Shown here in pieces: positions 7,984 to 16,046 of a DNA stretch of 64,000 nt. The notes beneath the pieces are model-generated. The model worked only from the letters and a program-made list of their open reading frames with translations. It did not search any database and was not told where the DNA came from. Positions within the stretch are counted from its first letter, which is position 1; each line of letters begins with the position of its first letter. This DNA comes from Chryseosolibacter sp964551035 (GTDB lineage: Bacteria; Bacteroidota; Bacteroidia; Cytophagales; Cyclobacteriaceae). The position numbers and the translations under genes were made by a program. The stretch is taken from contig CAZKBK010000020.1 in the NCBI GenBank assembly GCA_964551035.1, forward strand, positions 1 through 64,000. The letters run 5' to 3'.

Positions 7984-8817
7984 ATGGTCGAAGACTGGAC
8001 ACGCCAGGAAGTTGAGATTATCGTGACAGAATACTTCGAAATGCTTGCGAAGGAACAAGCTGGTATTCCCTACAATAAAACTGAAACGCGTCAACGCATT
8101 CTTCCGCTTTTGAAGAACCGGTCAAACGGGTCCGTGGAATTCAAGAACCGGAATATCAGTGCCGTACTTGCCCGAATGGGTCAGCCTTATGTTCGTGGCT
8201 ACCTCCCAGCTTATAACTATCAGAAAGTGTTGCTCGAAGATGTAGTCCTCACGCATTTCCGGCGGAAGCCTGAGATTGAGGATGCATTCAAGCGCTTCGC
8301 AGAAGTTGCTCCGACGCCACGCGAGTTGGCTTTCGAAACGATGGAAGAAAAGATGCCGACCAAGAAAATGGTTCTGCAGGAACCGGAACTGATTTACCGG
8401 AGTCCTGTAAAGGTTAACTATATTGAGCTTGAGCAGGCAAACCGCGTCATTGGCACAACCGGCGAGAGCATTGCTTTAGCTTACGAAAAATGGCGACTCA
8501 TGTGTGCGGGAAAAGAAAACCTAGCCGACAAGATCGAGTGGGTATCGCAAACACAGGGCGATGGGTTGGGCTTTGATATACTTTCGCGAAATACTAATGG
8601 CACGGATAGATACATTGAGGTGAAGTCCACCAAGCTGACTAAGGAGGCACCGTTTTACTTTTCGGCGCTGGAGCACGATTTCTCGCGAAGGAACAGGTCG
8701 AACTACTTTCTATATCGGGTATTTAACCTGAAGGCGGAGCCTAAACTATTTATCGCAAATGGTGCCTATGATGACTTTTGTAATGCGAGCCCGACGCAGT
8801 TCAAGGGCACGTTCTGA
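7984..8817 (+). CDS. DUF3883 domain protein, nuclease-like
   Basis: This 277-residue protein has an N-terminal region typical of restriction-linked DUF3883 proteins (WTRQEVEIIVTEYFEML; VSAVLARMGQPYVRGYLP-like). The C-terminal DUF3883 domain (about 155-270) has GLGFDILS followed by RYIEVKST, giving an Asp and a Glu-x-Lys pair as in PD-(D/E)XK folds. A linking motif IALAYEKWRLM precedes it. DUF3883 proteins often sit in defence islands and restriction systems; it may cut or sense foreign DNA (inference). It stands alone between gene debris and the Fic gene. Confidence 0.75.
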   Translation: MVEDWTRQEVEIIVTEYFEMLAKEQAGIPYNKTETRQRILPLLKNRSNGSVEFKNRNISAVLARMGQPYVRGYLPAYNYQKVLLEDVVLTHFRRKPEIEDAFKRFAEVAPTPRELAFETMEEKMPTKKMVLQEPELIYRSPVKVNYIELEQANRVIGTTGESIALAYEKWRLMCAGKENLADKIEWVSQTQGDGLGFDILSRNTNGTDRYIEVKSTKLTKEAPFYFSALEHDFSRRNRSNYFLYRVFNLKAEPKLFIANGAYDDFCNASPTQFKGTF

Positions 8818-8851
8818 CGACGAGTCTACGAGCTTTCAATTTGTTATAAAC

Positions 8852-8986
8852 TTATTTCTTGCCAGCCTTATGAAGTTTCTCTGTTAATTTTGTTTCGGCC
8901 TCCTGAGAAGTTTTCTTGTCCTGGGCGATGCTTTCCAAGAGGCGCTTTTTATTTGCCTTGGTTGATAAAAAGATGGCGAGTGTCGT
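8852..8986 (-). pseudogene. Possible YefM-like antitoxin remnant
   Basis: On the minus strand a start-less open stretch reads FLSTKANKKRLLESIAQ, then ends TEKLHKAGKK before a stop. It resembles the C-terminus of Phd/YefM antitoxins. No toxin gene is next to it. The rest of the 8818-9131 spacer holds nothing identifiable. Confidence 0.25.
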
Positions 8987-9131
8987 TCATAGCTGCAAAC
9001 CCAATGCAAATTTACTAATGACGTGGGCTTTGCTTCAAGCAGATCTGTGACAAATGACGCCTTTTAGGCCGCAGTTTTGTGACGGTTAGCCTTTCTCAGG
9101 AGCTATATTGTAACATGCCGAGCCAATCACC

Positions 9132-9241
9132 TAATCGGAATTTTGCCCCTTTCTGATGACTTAATCGGAAGTTCTGCGCGTATTCTTATAATTAGTCGGA
9201 TATTTTACCCAAAAACGTCATTTTAATCGGAAATTTTACCC
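9132..9241 (+). promoter_or_regulatory. Four phased direct repeats, likely operators
   Basis: Four copies of a 17-18 base motif, consensus TAATCGGAAATTTTACCC, begin at 9132, 9162, 9193 and 9224. The spacing is 30, 31 and 31 bases, close to three DNA turns, so a bound protein would sit on one face. The array ends 25 bases before the start of the AbiEi-like/Fic gene, and a fifth weaker match overlaps that start at 9265. The N-terminal DNA-binding-like domain of the Fic protein is the natural candidate binder; autoregulation is inferred. Confidence 0.65.
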
Positions 9242-9266
9242 AATTTTGCTTTAAAGCGATTAATTA

Positions 9267-10751
9267 ATGGGAAAAATTGCCCCCTTAAAGGTTCAGGAGA
9301 TTGTGTTTGCGTCTTCGGATAAAGCTGGATCCCGGAGGATAACGTCCCTATTAAAAGAAGGGCAGATAAGAAAGATTGCGCCCAGAATATACACCTCAAA
9401 CTTCGCAGACGAACCGGCAGCGGTCATCAAACGAAACTGGTTCCACATTCTGTCCGCATTGTATCCGCAGGCCTTGCTTAGTCACCGGAGCGCACTTGAA
9501 TTCGTGCCAACGTTGAATGGACATGTTTTTCTGACTTACACCTATACTGAAAAAGTCCAGCTTCCCGGGCTGACAATTCAACTCTTGGAAGGCCCACCAA
9601 AAATCGAAGGCGATAATGTTTTTTTTGGAAACCTTCATGCATCACAGGAAGCCAGGGCATTCCTGGAAAACCTTCAGGAGACAAGAAGGAAGTCAGCGGA
9701 ACCGAAAACACTGACTATTTCTCAAATTGAAGAAAGACTTGAAGCAATTATAAGAGCGAGAGGTGAAAACGGATTGAATGCACTGCGAGACAAAGCGAAA
9801 GAAATTTCTTCCAAGCTGGGCATGCAGAATGAATTCAGAAAGCTGAATCAGTTAATTAGTGACCTTTTGGCCACTGGAAAGTCTAAGAACTTATCATCGC
9901 CCGCCGCAATTGCGAGATCACTTGGTGAGCCATTAGATCCAGACAGAATTAAACTTTTTGAAAGCTTGTACGAGGAACTTGCTGGAAAAGCATTTCCTCA
10001 ACATATTGATCAAAACACTTCCGCGAAATCGTACAAGACCTTTGCGTTTTTTGAGGGCTACTTTTCGAATTTTATCGAAGGAACTGAGTTCACCGTTGAG
10101 GAAGCAAAAGAAATCATTGAGACTGAAACACCACTTCCTGCACGAGACGAAGATTCGCATGATATACTAGGCACATATCGGATTGTGTCGGATAGAAAAG
10201 AGATGGCAATCTGTCCTGCAAACGGAAATGAGTTTCTGGATATTATGAGGAGAAGGCATGCAATACTTCTCCAATCCAGAATCAGTAAGAAACCTGGCGA
10301 GTTCAAAGACAAAAACAACAGAGCGGGCAATACGGAATTTGTTGACAAACAACTTGTGGTCGGCACTTTAAAAAAGGGATTCGAGTGGTACTCGCTTTTG
10401 CAAGAACCATTTGCTAAAGCGGTGTATATGATGTTTCTGGTAAGTGAAGTACATCCCTTTAATGATGGTAATGGGCGAATGGCTCGCGTGATGATGAATG
10501 CTGAGTTGTCTGCCAAGGGATTGTCGAAGATCATTATTCCGACTGTTTATCGCGAGGACTACACGGGAGCATTAAGAAAATTGACGAGACAACGAGTAGC
10601 AGATGCTTATGTGAGGATGCTTTTGCGTGCGTATGAATTCAGCTCGACTTTGCCCGGTGAAAGCATTGATGAGATGGAGAAGTACTTGATTAGATGTGAT
10701 GCTTTTAAGGAGCCGAAGGAGGGGAAGTTGACGATTATTGGGAAGGCTTGA
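9267..10751 (+). CDS. AbiEi-like winged-helix / Fic domain fusion protein
   Basis: This 494-residue protein has two parts. Residues 1-130 resemble the AbiEi antitoxin/type IV regulator family: a winged helix with ITSLLKEGQIRKIAPRIY and then SALYPQALLSHRSALEF. Residues 220-480 form a Fic domain with the catalytic HPFNDGNGRMAR (396-407). An N-terminal inhibitory helix motif SNFIEG (267-272) fits class II autoinhibited Fic enzymes. Fic proteins usually transfer AMP from ATP to protein hydroxyls. The four phased repeats upstream suggest that it represses its own gene. A single-chain regulator-toxin is inferred. Confidence 0.85.
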   Translation: MGKIAPLKVQEIVFASSDKAGSRRITSLLKEGQIRKIAPRIYTSNFADEPAAVIKRNWFHILSALYPQALLSHRSALEFVPTLNGHVFLTYTYTEKVQLPGLTIQLLEGPPKIEGDNVFFGNLHASQEARAFLENLQETRRKSAEPKTLTISQIEERLEAIIRARGENGLNALRDKAKEISSKLGMQNEFRKLNQLISDLLATGKSKNLSSPAAIARSLGEPLDPDRIKLFESLYEELAGKAFPQHIDQNTSAKSYKTFAFFEGYFSNFIEGTEFTVEEAKEIIETETPLPARDEDSHDILGTYRIVSDRKEMAICPANGNEFLDIMRRRHAILLQSRISKKPGEFKDKNNRAGNTEFVDKQLVVGTLKKGFEWYSLLQEPFAKAVYMMFLVSEVHPFNDGNGRMARVMMNAELSAKGLSKIIIPTVYREDYTGALRKLTRQRVADAYVRMLLRAYEFSSTLPGESIDEMEKYLIRCDAFKEPKEGKLTIIGKA

Positions 10752-10910
10752 GTACAATCAGGTATGAGGAATGCGGACGATTTAGTAGCGTTCAATCTCC
10801 TTGTTCAAATAAGAGAGAACGATAATCGCAGGCAAGTGAAGATGTTACATTAAGCTGTTAAATTATTTCTTGAGGTTATGACCAACCATTGGAATTAAGT
10901 ACTAACCAAG

Positions 10911-10942
10911 ATTGTTATCGAGTAACCATTTATATATATTTG
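10911..10942 (+). promoter_or_regulatory. Bacteroidota-type promoter of HIT operon
   Basis: A TTG at 10912-10914 (-33 element) and TATATTTG at 10935-10942 (-7 element, pattern TAnnTTTG) are 20 bases apart and end 17 bases before the ATG at 10960. The leader would be very short, and the three genes downstream are tightly packed. Confidence 0.55.
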
Positions 10943-10959
10943 ATTAACCTGATTGCTTT

Positions 10960-11565
10960 ATGCGCAAGAAATTTTTCGAGCCTACCAGCTATAATAAAAT
11001 CCTATTCGAATCTGACAATTTCATCGTTATTCCAAGCCTCGGTTCGTTACTTCCCGGATGGCTCTTGATTATTCCAAGAGGCTATTCTCTTAACTTAGCT
11101 GAACTGGGCAAAAGCGAACTACATGAACTAGACGACTTGGCTCTTGCTTGTGAACTAAAGCTCAAAGAAAAATTCAATTCTGAAGTGGTGAGATTTGAAC
11201 ATGGACCGACGGTCAACCAATCAAAGGTTGGCTGCGGCGTTGACTATGCTCATCTCCATATAGTTCCAGTGAATTTTGATTTAATCGAAGCACTAAAGAC
11301 CGGTCTCAATGTACACTACGAATGGGTTGAGTTAGATTCATTCGAATCATTGTCTAGTGTGCCGCAAAACACCGACTATCTTTATTACCGCAATAGCTCT
11401 AAACAACATTTTGTGACATCTCAGAAAGATATCCCTAGTCAGCTTTTTAGGAGAGTAATTGCTCACGAATTGAGTACACCTGAGACTTTTGACTGGAAAA
11501 GCTTTCCCCGTGTTGAAATCGTTGAAGAAACAATTAAGAATTTGTCCCAAGTTGAATTAGTCTAA
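10960..11565 (+). CDS. HIT-like hydrolase, first gene of candidate system
   Basis: This 201-residue protein resembles the histidine triad family. The early part (DNFIVIPSLGSLLPGWLLIIP) matches the HIT beta-sheet, and the triad region reads GCGVDYAHLHIVP (91-103). His98 and His100 are present, but the first triad position is a tyrosine. HIT enzymes cleave nucleotides or nucleotidyl adducts. Residues 140-195 form an extra C-terminal region. It is followed after 3 bases by a membrane protein and then by a PEP-synthase-like/MazG fusion. A nucleotide-processing role in a defence-type operon is inferred. Confidence 0.75.
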   Translation: MRKKFFEPTSYNKILFESDNFIVIPSLGSLLPGWLLIIPRGYSLNLAELGKSELHELDDLALACELKLKEKFNSEVVRFEHGPTVNQSKVGCGVDYAHLHIVPVNFDLIEALKTGLNVHYEWVELDSFESLSSVPQNTDYLYYRNSSKQHFVTSQKDIPSQLFRRVIAHELSTPETFDWKSFPRVEIVEETIKNLSQVELV

Positions 11566-11568
11566 TAA

Positions 11569-12126
11569 ATGAGTGACACGCCTGAAGAACAGCCAGGATT
11601 TGCGCCACATAATCCAACGGATGGAAGAGAAAAAGGTGACTGGAAAACCCGCTATCCGCCTGAAGCTCATACTAAAATTCGCACGGAAGGGATTTACTTG
11701 GCAATAGTTTTTATAGCATGTCCGATTCTATTATTTCTAGTTTTTACTGATTTCTTGAATTCTTATCCTATCAACCCGGTGGTAAAAAAGTATGGGTATG
11801 GTTGGCTAGGTGGAACATTTGGTGGTGTCATTTTTGGAATAAAGTGGTTATATCATTCGGTCGCGAAAAATTTATGGAACATAGATAGACGGCTGTGGCG
11901 AATATATACCCCTCATTTGTCCGGAGGATTTGCCTTTGCTTTCATAGTTTTGATTTCCTCAGGCATCTTTAATATCTTCTCTCCCGAAGCAGTGGAAAAG
12001 CCTAGCACTGTTTTCGGTTTGGGATTTCTTGTCGGCTATTTTTCTGATTCCGCCGTTGGCAAGCTAACTGAAGTCGCGAATACCATTTTCGGAGCAACTG
12101 AAAAGCATTCAGGTAAGAAACCCTGA
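11569..12126 (+). CDS. Membrane protein with four predicted helices
   Basis: This 185-residue protein has a polar N-terminus of about 38 residues. It then has hydrophobic stretches around IYLAIVFIACPILLFLVF, GWLGGTFGGVIFGIKWLYH, GGFAFAFIVLISSGIFNIF and VFGLGFLVGYFSDSAVG. No family is recognised. Its place between the HIT and PEP-synthase-like/MazG genes (gaps 3 and 15 bases) suggests the membrane component, and perhaps the effector, of the operon (inference). Confidence 0.7.
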   Translation: MSDTPEEQPGFAPHNPTDGREKGDWKTRYPPEAHTKIRTEGIYLAIVFIACPILLFLVFTDFLNSYPINPVVKKYGYGWLGGTFGGVIFGIKWLYHSVAKNLWNIDRRLWRIYTPHLSGGFAFAFIVLISSGIFNIFSPEAVEKPSTVFGLGFLVGYFSDSAVGKLTEVANTIFGATEKHSGKKP

Positions 12127-12141
12127 ATCTCTCTATAATCT

Positions 12142-14634
12142 ATGGCTTCAAAATTTATCATTAGCCCTTCAGAGAAGGCCGATGCAAACAGCATTGGGCT
12201 AAAAGCATGCAATCTTTATGAATTCCAGCTTATTTCTCCCGAATTTGTAATCCTTTCATCAGCCTTTTATGATGGATGGAAGAAATCTGGATCAAGATTC
12301 CTTGAAGCGAATAACAAGGTTCTAACAGACCTTTCCAAGCTGCTGCAAAAGAGGCATTTGTCTAAGGTGATACTTAGGTCAAGTTGCACAAACGAGAATT
12401 TAAGCGATAGAGGGAAATTTTTGACCGAAATCAGTGGAACTTCCGTAACCTCCATAAAGAAATCACTTCTATTAATATATAACGATTTCAAAAAATCTAA
12501 TCATGATAAAAATCGGAGCATTGCCATCATAGTTCAGGACTATAAAAAACCGAAGATCCAAGGACACCTTTCCAATGAACGAAGGGTTGATGAAAGTGGC
12601 AACATATGGATTATAGAACGTGAGTTTGCAAACGAAGATGCAACCAAGGTTGAAAAAATCGAGGTATCAGACGAGGCGCCCAAAGAGCTAGACCACGCCA
12701 TCAACAAATGTTTAAACGCTAATACTCTTAGTAAAAGCTTAAGTTTAGTAGCCAAATTTTTCTCGGGTAAAAGTAAAAGAGTCCATATTGAATGGCTTTG
12801 GGACGGGGCGAATTTTTGGATTGTTCAAGTGGACTACGAGCCAATGATTGGTAAGGGTGTCAGACCGGCAAACGATTGGTATTCCGAGCAAAGGAAATCA
12901 AAAATTAGAAAGCATGGTGCAGAAAATGACTTTGAAGTGTTTGAAACCGTAGAGTCGTCTCGATCTGATTGGTATAAAATAAAATGCGTCAAAAAGTTTG
13001 CCGAATGCAGATTCCCCTATTGGCAGATTTACGTATTGGAGAATCCAACTATCCTTCAGCGTTTAAGTGAGGGTGATGTCGACTTATCATTAGCGTCAGA
13101 CCTAAAAAAGTTATTGGTTACACCTATCATCGTGCGAAGTGACGTCAAAAAGAATGACGGATCTCGTGACAAATTAAATATGTTGTTGCCGAGGACGGAG
13201 ACGATGTACGATTATAGATCGGTTGTTGAATTCTTAACTCAACAGTCAAGTTACTTTGTAAAGAAGGGTCTTGCTGCTAATCAATATTGTTTCTTGCTTC
13301 ATCAATTTATTCCTTCAAACGCTGGAGCTTTTAGCTATGCCTCGCCCGGAATCGATCGCGTTAGAATTGATTCAACTTGGGGAATTGTGGAAGGATTATA
13401 TTTCCATCCACATGATTCATTTGAAGTAAAATTGTCCGAAAAAAAAATCAATCGTAAAATTAGATGTAAGTATCAATACATCGATTTTGATTCGAAGGGA
13501 AATTGGTACTCCAAGGACGCAGGCACAGCCTATGATTGGCGGCCCTCTTTAACAGATCATCAACTGAGGATAATCGCAAAATATTCCCAAGACTTGGCAG
13601 AGGCTGTTGGTAAGTCTATTAACATTATGTTTTTTATCAATGATAAGAAGTTATACCCTGAGATTTTACCTTGGATATATCAAGAAGATGAGTTACCCGC
13701 CAAAGGGACAGATTACACCAATGTTATTTTTTCAGACAGGAGAATAGTCATCACATCTAAGGAAGATGTTGCCAAACTGAAGAATGAACCTCCGAGTTCA
13801 TCTAAAGTGAAATTGCTAATTAAGTTGAAGCCAGAGTTATACAGAGACAGGAAATTTATTGAGGAAATAGCGGCATTTACAAAGAAGAAAAATTATGTAG
13901 TTGACATCGAAGGTAGCATATTATCGCACCCATATTATGTCCTTCATTCAATGGGTGTACATGTTCGATGTGTGGATCCTTTTGAAGCTACTTATGCGGC
14001 ACAAGAATTCCACAAATTAGTAAGGGACAAAATACCAGTCCTCATAGAAAGTCATGCGGAACAGGCATTAGTTACAAAAGTTAGCTCCAATGAACTAATG
14101 ATGTTACTAAAGGAAAAGGCCATTGAAGAAGCGCTGGAGTTATATTGGAGCAGAAACAACGATGCCGTAGTTGAGGAGATGGCCGATTTACTTGAGGTAA
14201 TTATGGGTGCGTGCAAAGCATATGGATTGGAGTTCGAAGACATTAAGACCATCGCGAGGAAAAAAAGAGAGAAACGCGGAGGATTTGAGAATGGAGTCAT
14301 ATTGGTAGCAACGAAAGAAAACTCGCTTTTCCAGCTAGTTAACAAGAAAACGAGGCTATTTTCGGAAAAGGAGGAGATCGACGATGTCAAACTTAGGCCA
14401 ACAATTAAGTTCTTTCAAAAAGGGGACGTGAAAGATTTTAAGTCATTAACGGAGGTCAATGAAATTCGCTTAACATATATAAACAACTACGCATCTAAAG
14501 GGAACAGATTCAAATACCTTTTGAAGACCGGTGAGTACAATACAATTTCGGTTGAGTATAGGGAAAAAGACATCATCATTAAACTCGAACATCTTGATTT
14601 GGAGTCGAACCCATCACAATTGAAGTTGTTGTAA
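12142..14634 (+). CDS. PEP-synthase-like / MazG-like fusion protein
   Basis: This 830-residue protein is a fusion. Residues 1-240 resemble the PEP/pyruvate-binding ATP-grasp domain (KACNLYEFQLISPEFVIL; VILRSSCTNENLS; VHIEWLWDGANFWIVQVD). The middle (about 400-440) has a second ATP-grasp-like stretch with TWGIVEGLYF. Near residues 585-605, GSILSHPYYVLHSMGVHV resembles the swivelling phosphohistidine domain of PEP-utilising enzymes. Residues 620-720 form a MazG-like NTP pyrophosphohydrolase (HKLVRDKIPVLIE, KAIEEALELYW, EEMADLLEVI). The union of phosphotransfer and NTP hydrolysis modules with HIT and membrane partners is unusual. Nucleotide depletion or signalling is inferred. Confidence 0.75.
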   Translation: MASKFIISPSEKADANSIGLKACNLYEFQLISPEFVILSSAFYDGWKKSGSRFLEANNKVLTDLSKLLQKRHLSKVILRSSCTNENLSDRGKFLTEISGTSVTSIKKSLLLIYNDFKKSNHDKNRSIAIIVQDYKKPKIQGHLSNERRVDESGNIWIIEREFANEDATKVEKIEVSDEAPKELDHAINKCLNANTLSKSLSLVAKFFSGKSKRVHIEWLWDGANFWIVQVDYEPMIGKGVRPANDWYSEQRKSKIRKHGAENDFEVFETVESSRSDWYKIKCVKKFAECRFPYWQIYVLENPTILQRLSEGDVDLSLASDLKKLLVTPIIVRSDVKKNDGSRDKLNMLLPRTETMYDYRSVVEFLTQQSSYFVKKGLAANQYCFLLHQFIPSNAGAFSYASPGIDRVRIDSTWGIVEGLYFHPHDSFEVKLSEKKINRKIRCKYQYIDFDSKGNWYSKDAGTAYDWRPSLTDHQLRIIAKYSQDLAEAVGKSINIMFFINDKKLYPEILPWIYQEDELPAKGTDYTNVIFSDRRIVITSKEDVAKLKNEPPSSSKVKLLIKLKPELYRDRKFIEEIAAFTKKKNYVVDIEGSILSHPYYVLHSMGVHVRCVDPFEATYAAQEFHKLVRDKIPVLIESHAEQALVTKVSSNELMMLLKEKAIEEALELYWSRNNDAVVEEMADLLEVIMGACKAYGLEFEDIKTIARKKREKRGGFENGVILVATKENSLFQLVNKKTRLFSEKEEIDDVKLRPTIKFFQKGDVKDFKSLTEVNEIRLTYINNYASKGNRFKYLLKTGEYNTISVEYREKDIIIKLEHLDLESNPSQLKLL

Positions 14635-14937
14635 TGACTCAACCGCGTCTGTTTGGAATTCCTTACCTTTGCATCACTTTGATGTCCTTTGACTCCCTCA
14701 CCAGGTGAGCCAATTCGAGAGCGGCAGTAAACATAAGCCGCGAAACAATTAACCGTTATCGGTTTATCAGCCCATAAAAAATCCCAGCGGGATCCCTCAA
14801 CAAAGGCACTGTGTTGATGTCACTCCTTTATGGAACTCCCTTTACATTCAGTTATCCGAGATTTGTGATCCGCAGCCTGCAAATCGGCCGTTACCCGAGC
14901 CAGCCGTTGTGAACCCACCTCTACAGGAGCTCTGGAA
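14635..14937. other. Spacer at island boundary
   Basis: I see no gene or RNA here. It contains a short hairpin ATCCC-GCT-GGGAT followed by T residues on the minus strand near 14775-14795, which could end a minus-strand transcript, but no gene on that side uses it. Confidence 0.4.
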
Positions 14938-15129
14938 ATGCTGTCAGCGCACACTAAGGAACAACCATACTGGCGGCAAGCCGCGTACTTTAGAGTTTCT
15001 GATGAAAAAGCAACGGAAATCATTAGTATTGTCCAGTCCGAGGTTTCAAATTGGGAGTCAATTGCAGAAAAGGTTGGCATACCTAAAACGGAGCGGAGTG
15101 CAATGGCCAGGGCGTTCAAGTACCCGTAG
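14938..15129 (+). pseudogene. C-terminal stub of a HipA-like kinase gene
   Basis: The last 63 codons read as the end of a HipA toxin kinase: AAYFRVSDEKATEIISIV, then WESIAEKVGIPKTERSAMAR and AFKY. A complete HipA is about 400 residues, so the kinase core is missing. No HipB antitoxin is nearby. It marks the eroded right edge of the accessory island. Confidence 0.6.
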
Positions 15130-15303
15130 GATCGACTGTGATTCAACATGAACAATCAAATTATTCCATTCCCTTTTCCGCAGCGGCACATGCCTTCGCT
15201 ATTCATTGAGGGAAAAAAAAACAATGCGGCTACACATCGACCTACTAACGTGTTGAAGCATGAGCTTGAAGAGAAATGGCCTTAAAAATAGATCTTTGAC
15301 CCT

Positions 15304-15717
15304 ATGAAGAACCTGGAGCAACAGCTTGAGAAAAGGAAGATCAAGCCCACGGCCATGCGGCTGTTGGTGCTTGATTTCATTGCAAAGAATAGCCACGCGG
15401 TAAGCCTGAAAGATTTGGAAAACGGCCTCGAGTCGACGGACCGTGTGACGCTGTTTCGCAGCTTGAAAACGTTCGAAGAGCATAAGATTATTCACAGCAT
15501 TGACGACGGAACCGGGGCTGTGAAGTACGCGATGTGCGGTGATACTTGTGAATGTGATTATCCGCAGGATATCCACGTTCATTTCTATTGCAAGATCTGC
15601 AATGAAACGCAATGCCTTCCAAAGGTGAAGGTACCGGCCATTGGTCTCCCCGATGGCTTTTCGCCCCAGGAAGCAAATGTGGTCGTGAAAGGAGTTTGTG
15701 ACAAGTGTACCGCATGA
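15304..15717 (+). CDS. Fur-family transcriptional regulator
   Basis: This 137-residue protein is a Fur-type metalloregulator. The N-terminal winged helix contains TAMRLLVLDFIAKN and TDRVTLFRSLKTFEEHKII; the dimer domain has HVHFYCKICNETQCLP with metal-type His and Cys, and the structural zinc pair CDKC ends the protein. It lies 330 bases upstream of a zinc/cadmium-type P-type ATPase on the same strand, so it probably senses zinc or a related metal and controls efflux. The metal is inferred from the neighbour. Confidence 0.85.
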   Translation: MKNLEQQLEKRKIKPTAMRLLVLDFIAKNSHAVSLKDLENGLESTDRVTLFRSLKTFEEHKIIHSIDDGTGAVKYAMCGDTCECDYPQDIHVHFYCKICNETQCLPKVKVPAIGLPDGFSPQEANVVVKGVCDKCTA

Positions 15718-16046
15718 ACAATGCAACTGAATTGCGTTCGCTTTGGCGTACCTTTGACGTGTTACAGGCAGAAGGGACAGCAGTACCATAAAACATATTT
15801 GGGGAATGCCGGAAGCATTCGACCGCACTTACAATGACGTACTTACCGCCTGCCCACCACGGCTGGACAAGAAAGTCTTGCAGGCTGCATGTGGCACCTG
15901 GAACGCGCTCATATTCAGGGACGGCCCCGGGAAGTTGAACACACACCACTTCATGGGCTTTCATTGGCGCATACCGCCGGCATCATCCCCGGACTGGCAC
16001 GGGCGGCTGCCGGCAGTGTCTTATTCTTTATTCACTGAGATATGCT
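15718..16046. other. Spacer between regulator and ATPase
   Basis: No gene is supported; an 84-codon frame over 15806-16060 is without motifs and overlaps the ATPase start. GCAACTGAATTGC (15723-15735), just after the regulator stop, is a near-palindrome that could be a Fur-family operator, but one copy is weak evidence. Confidence 0.35.
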
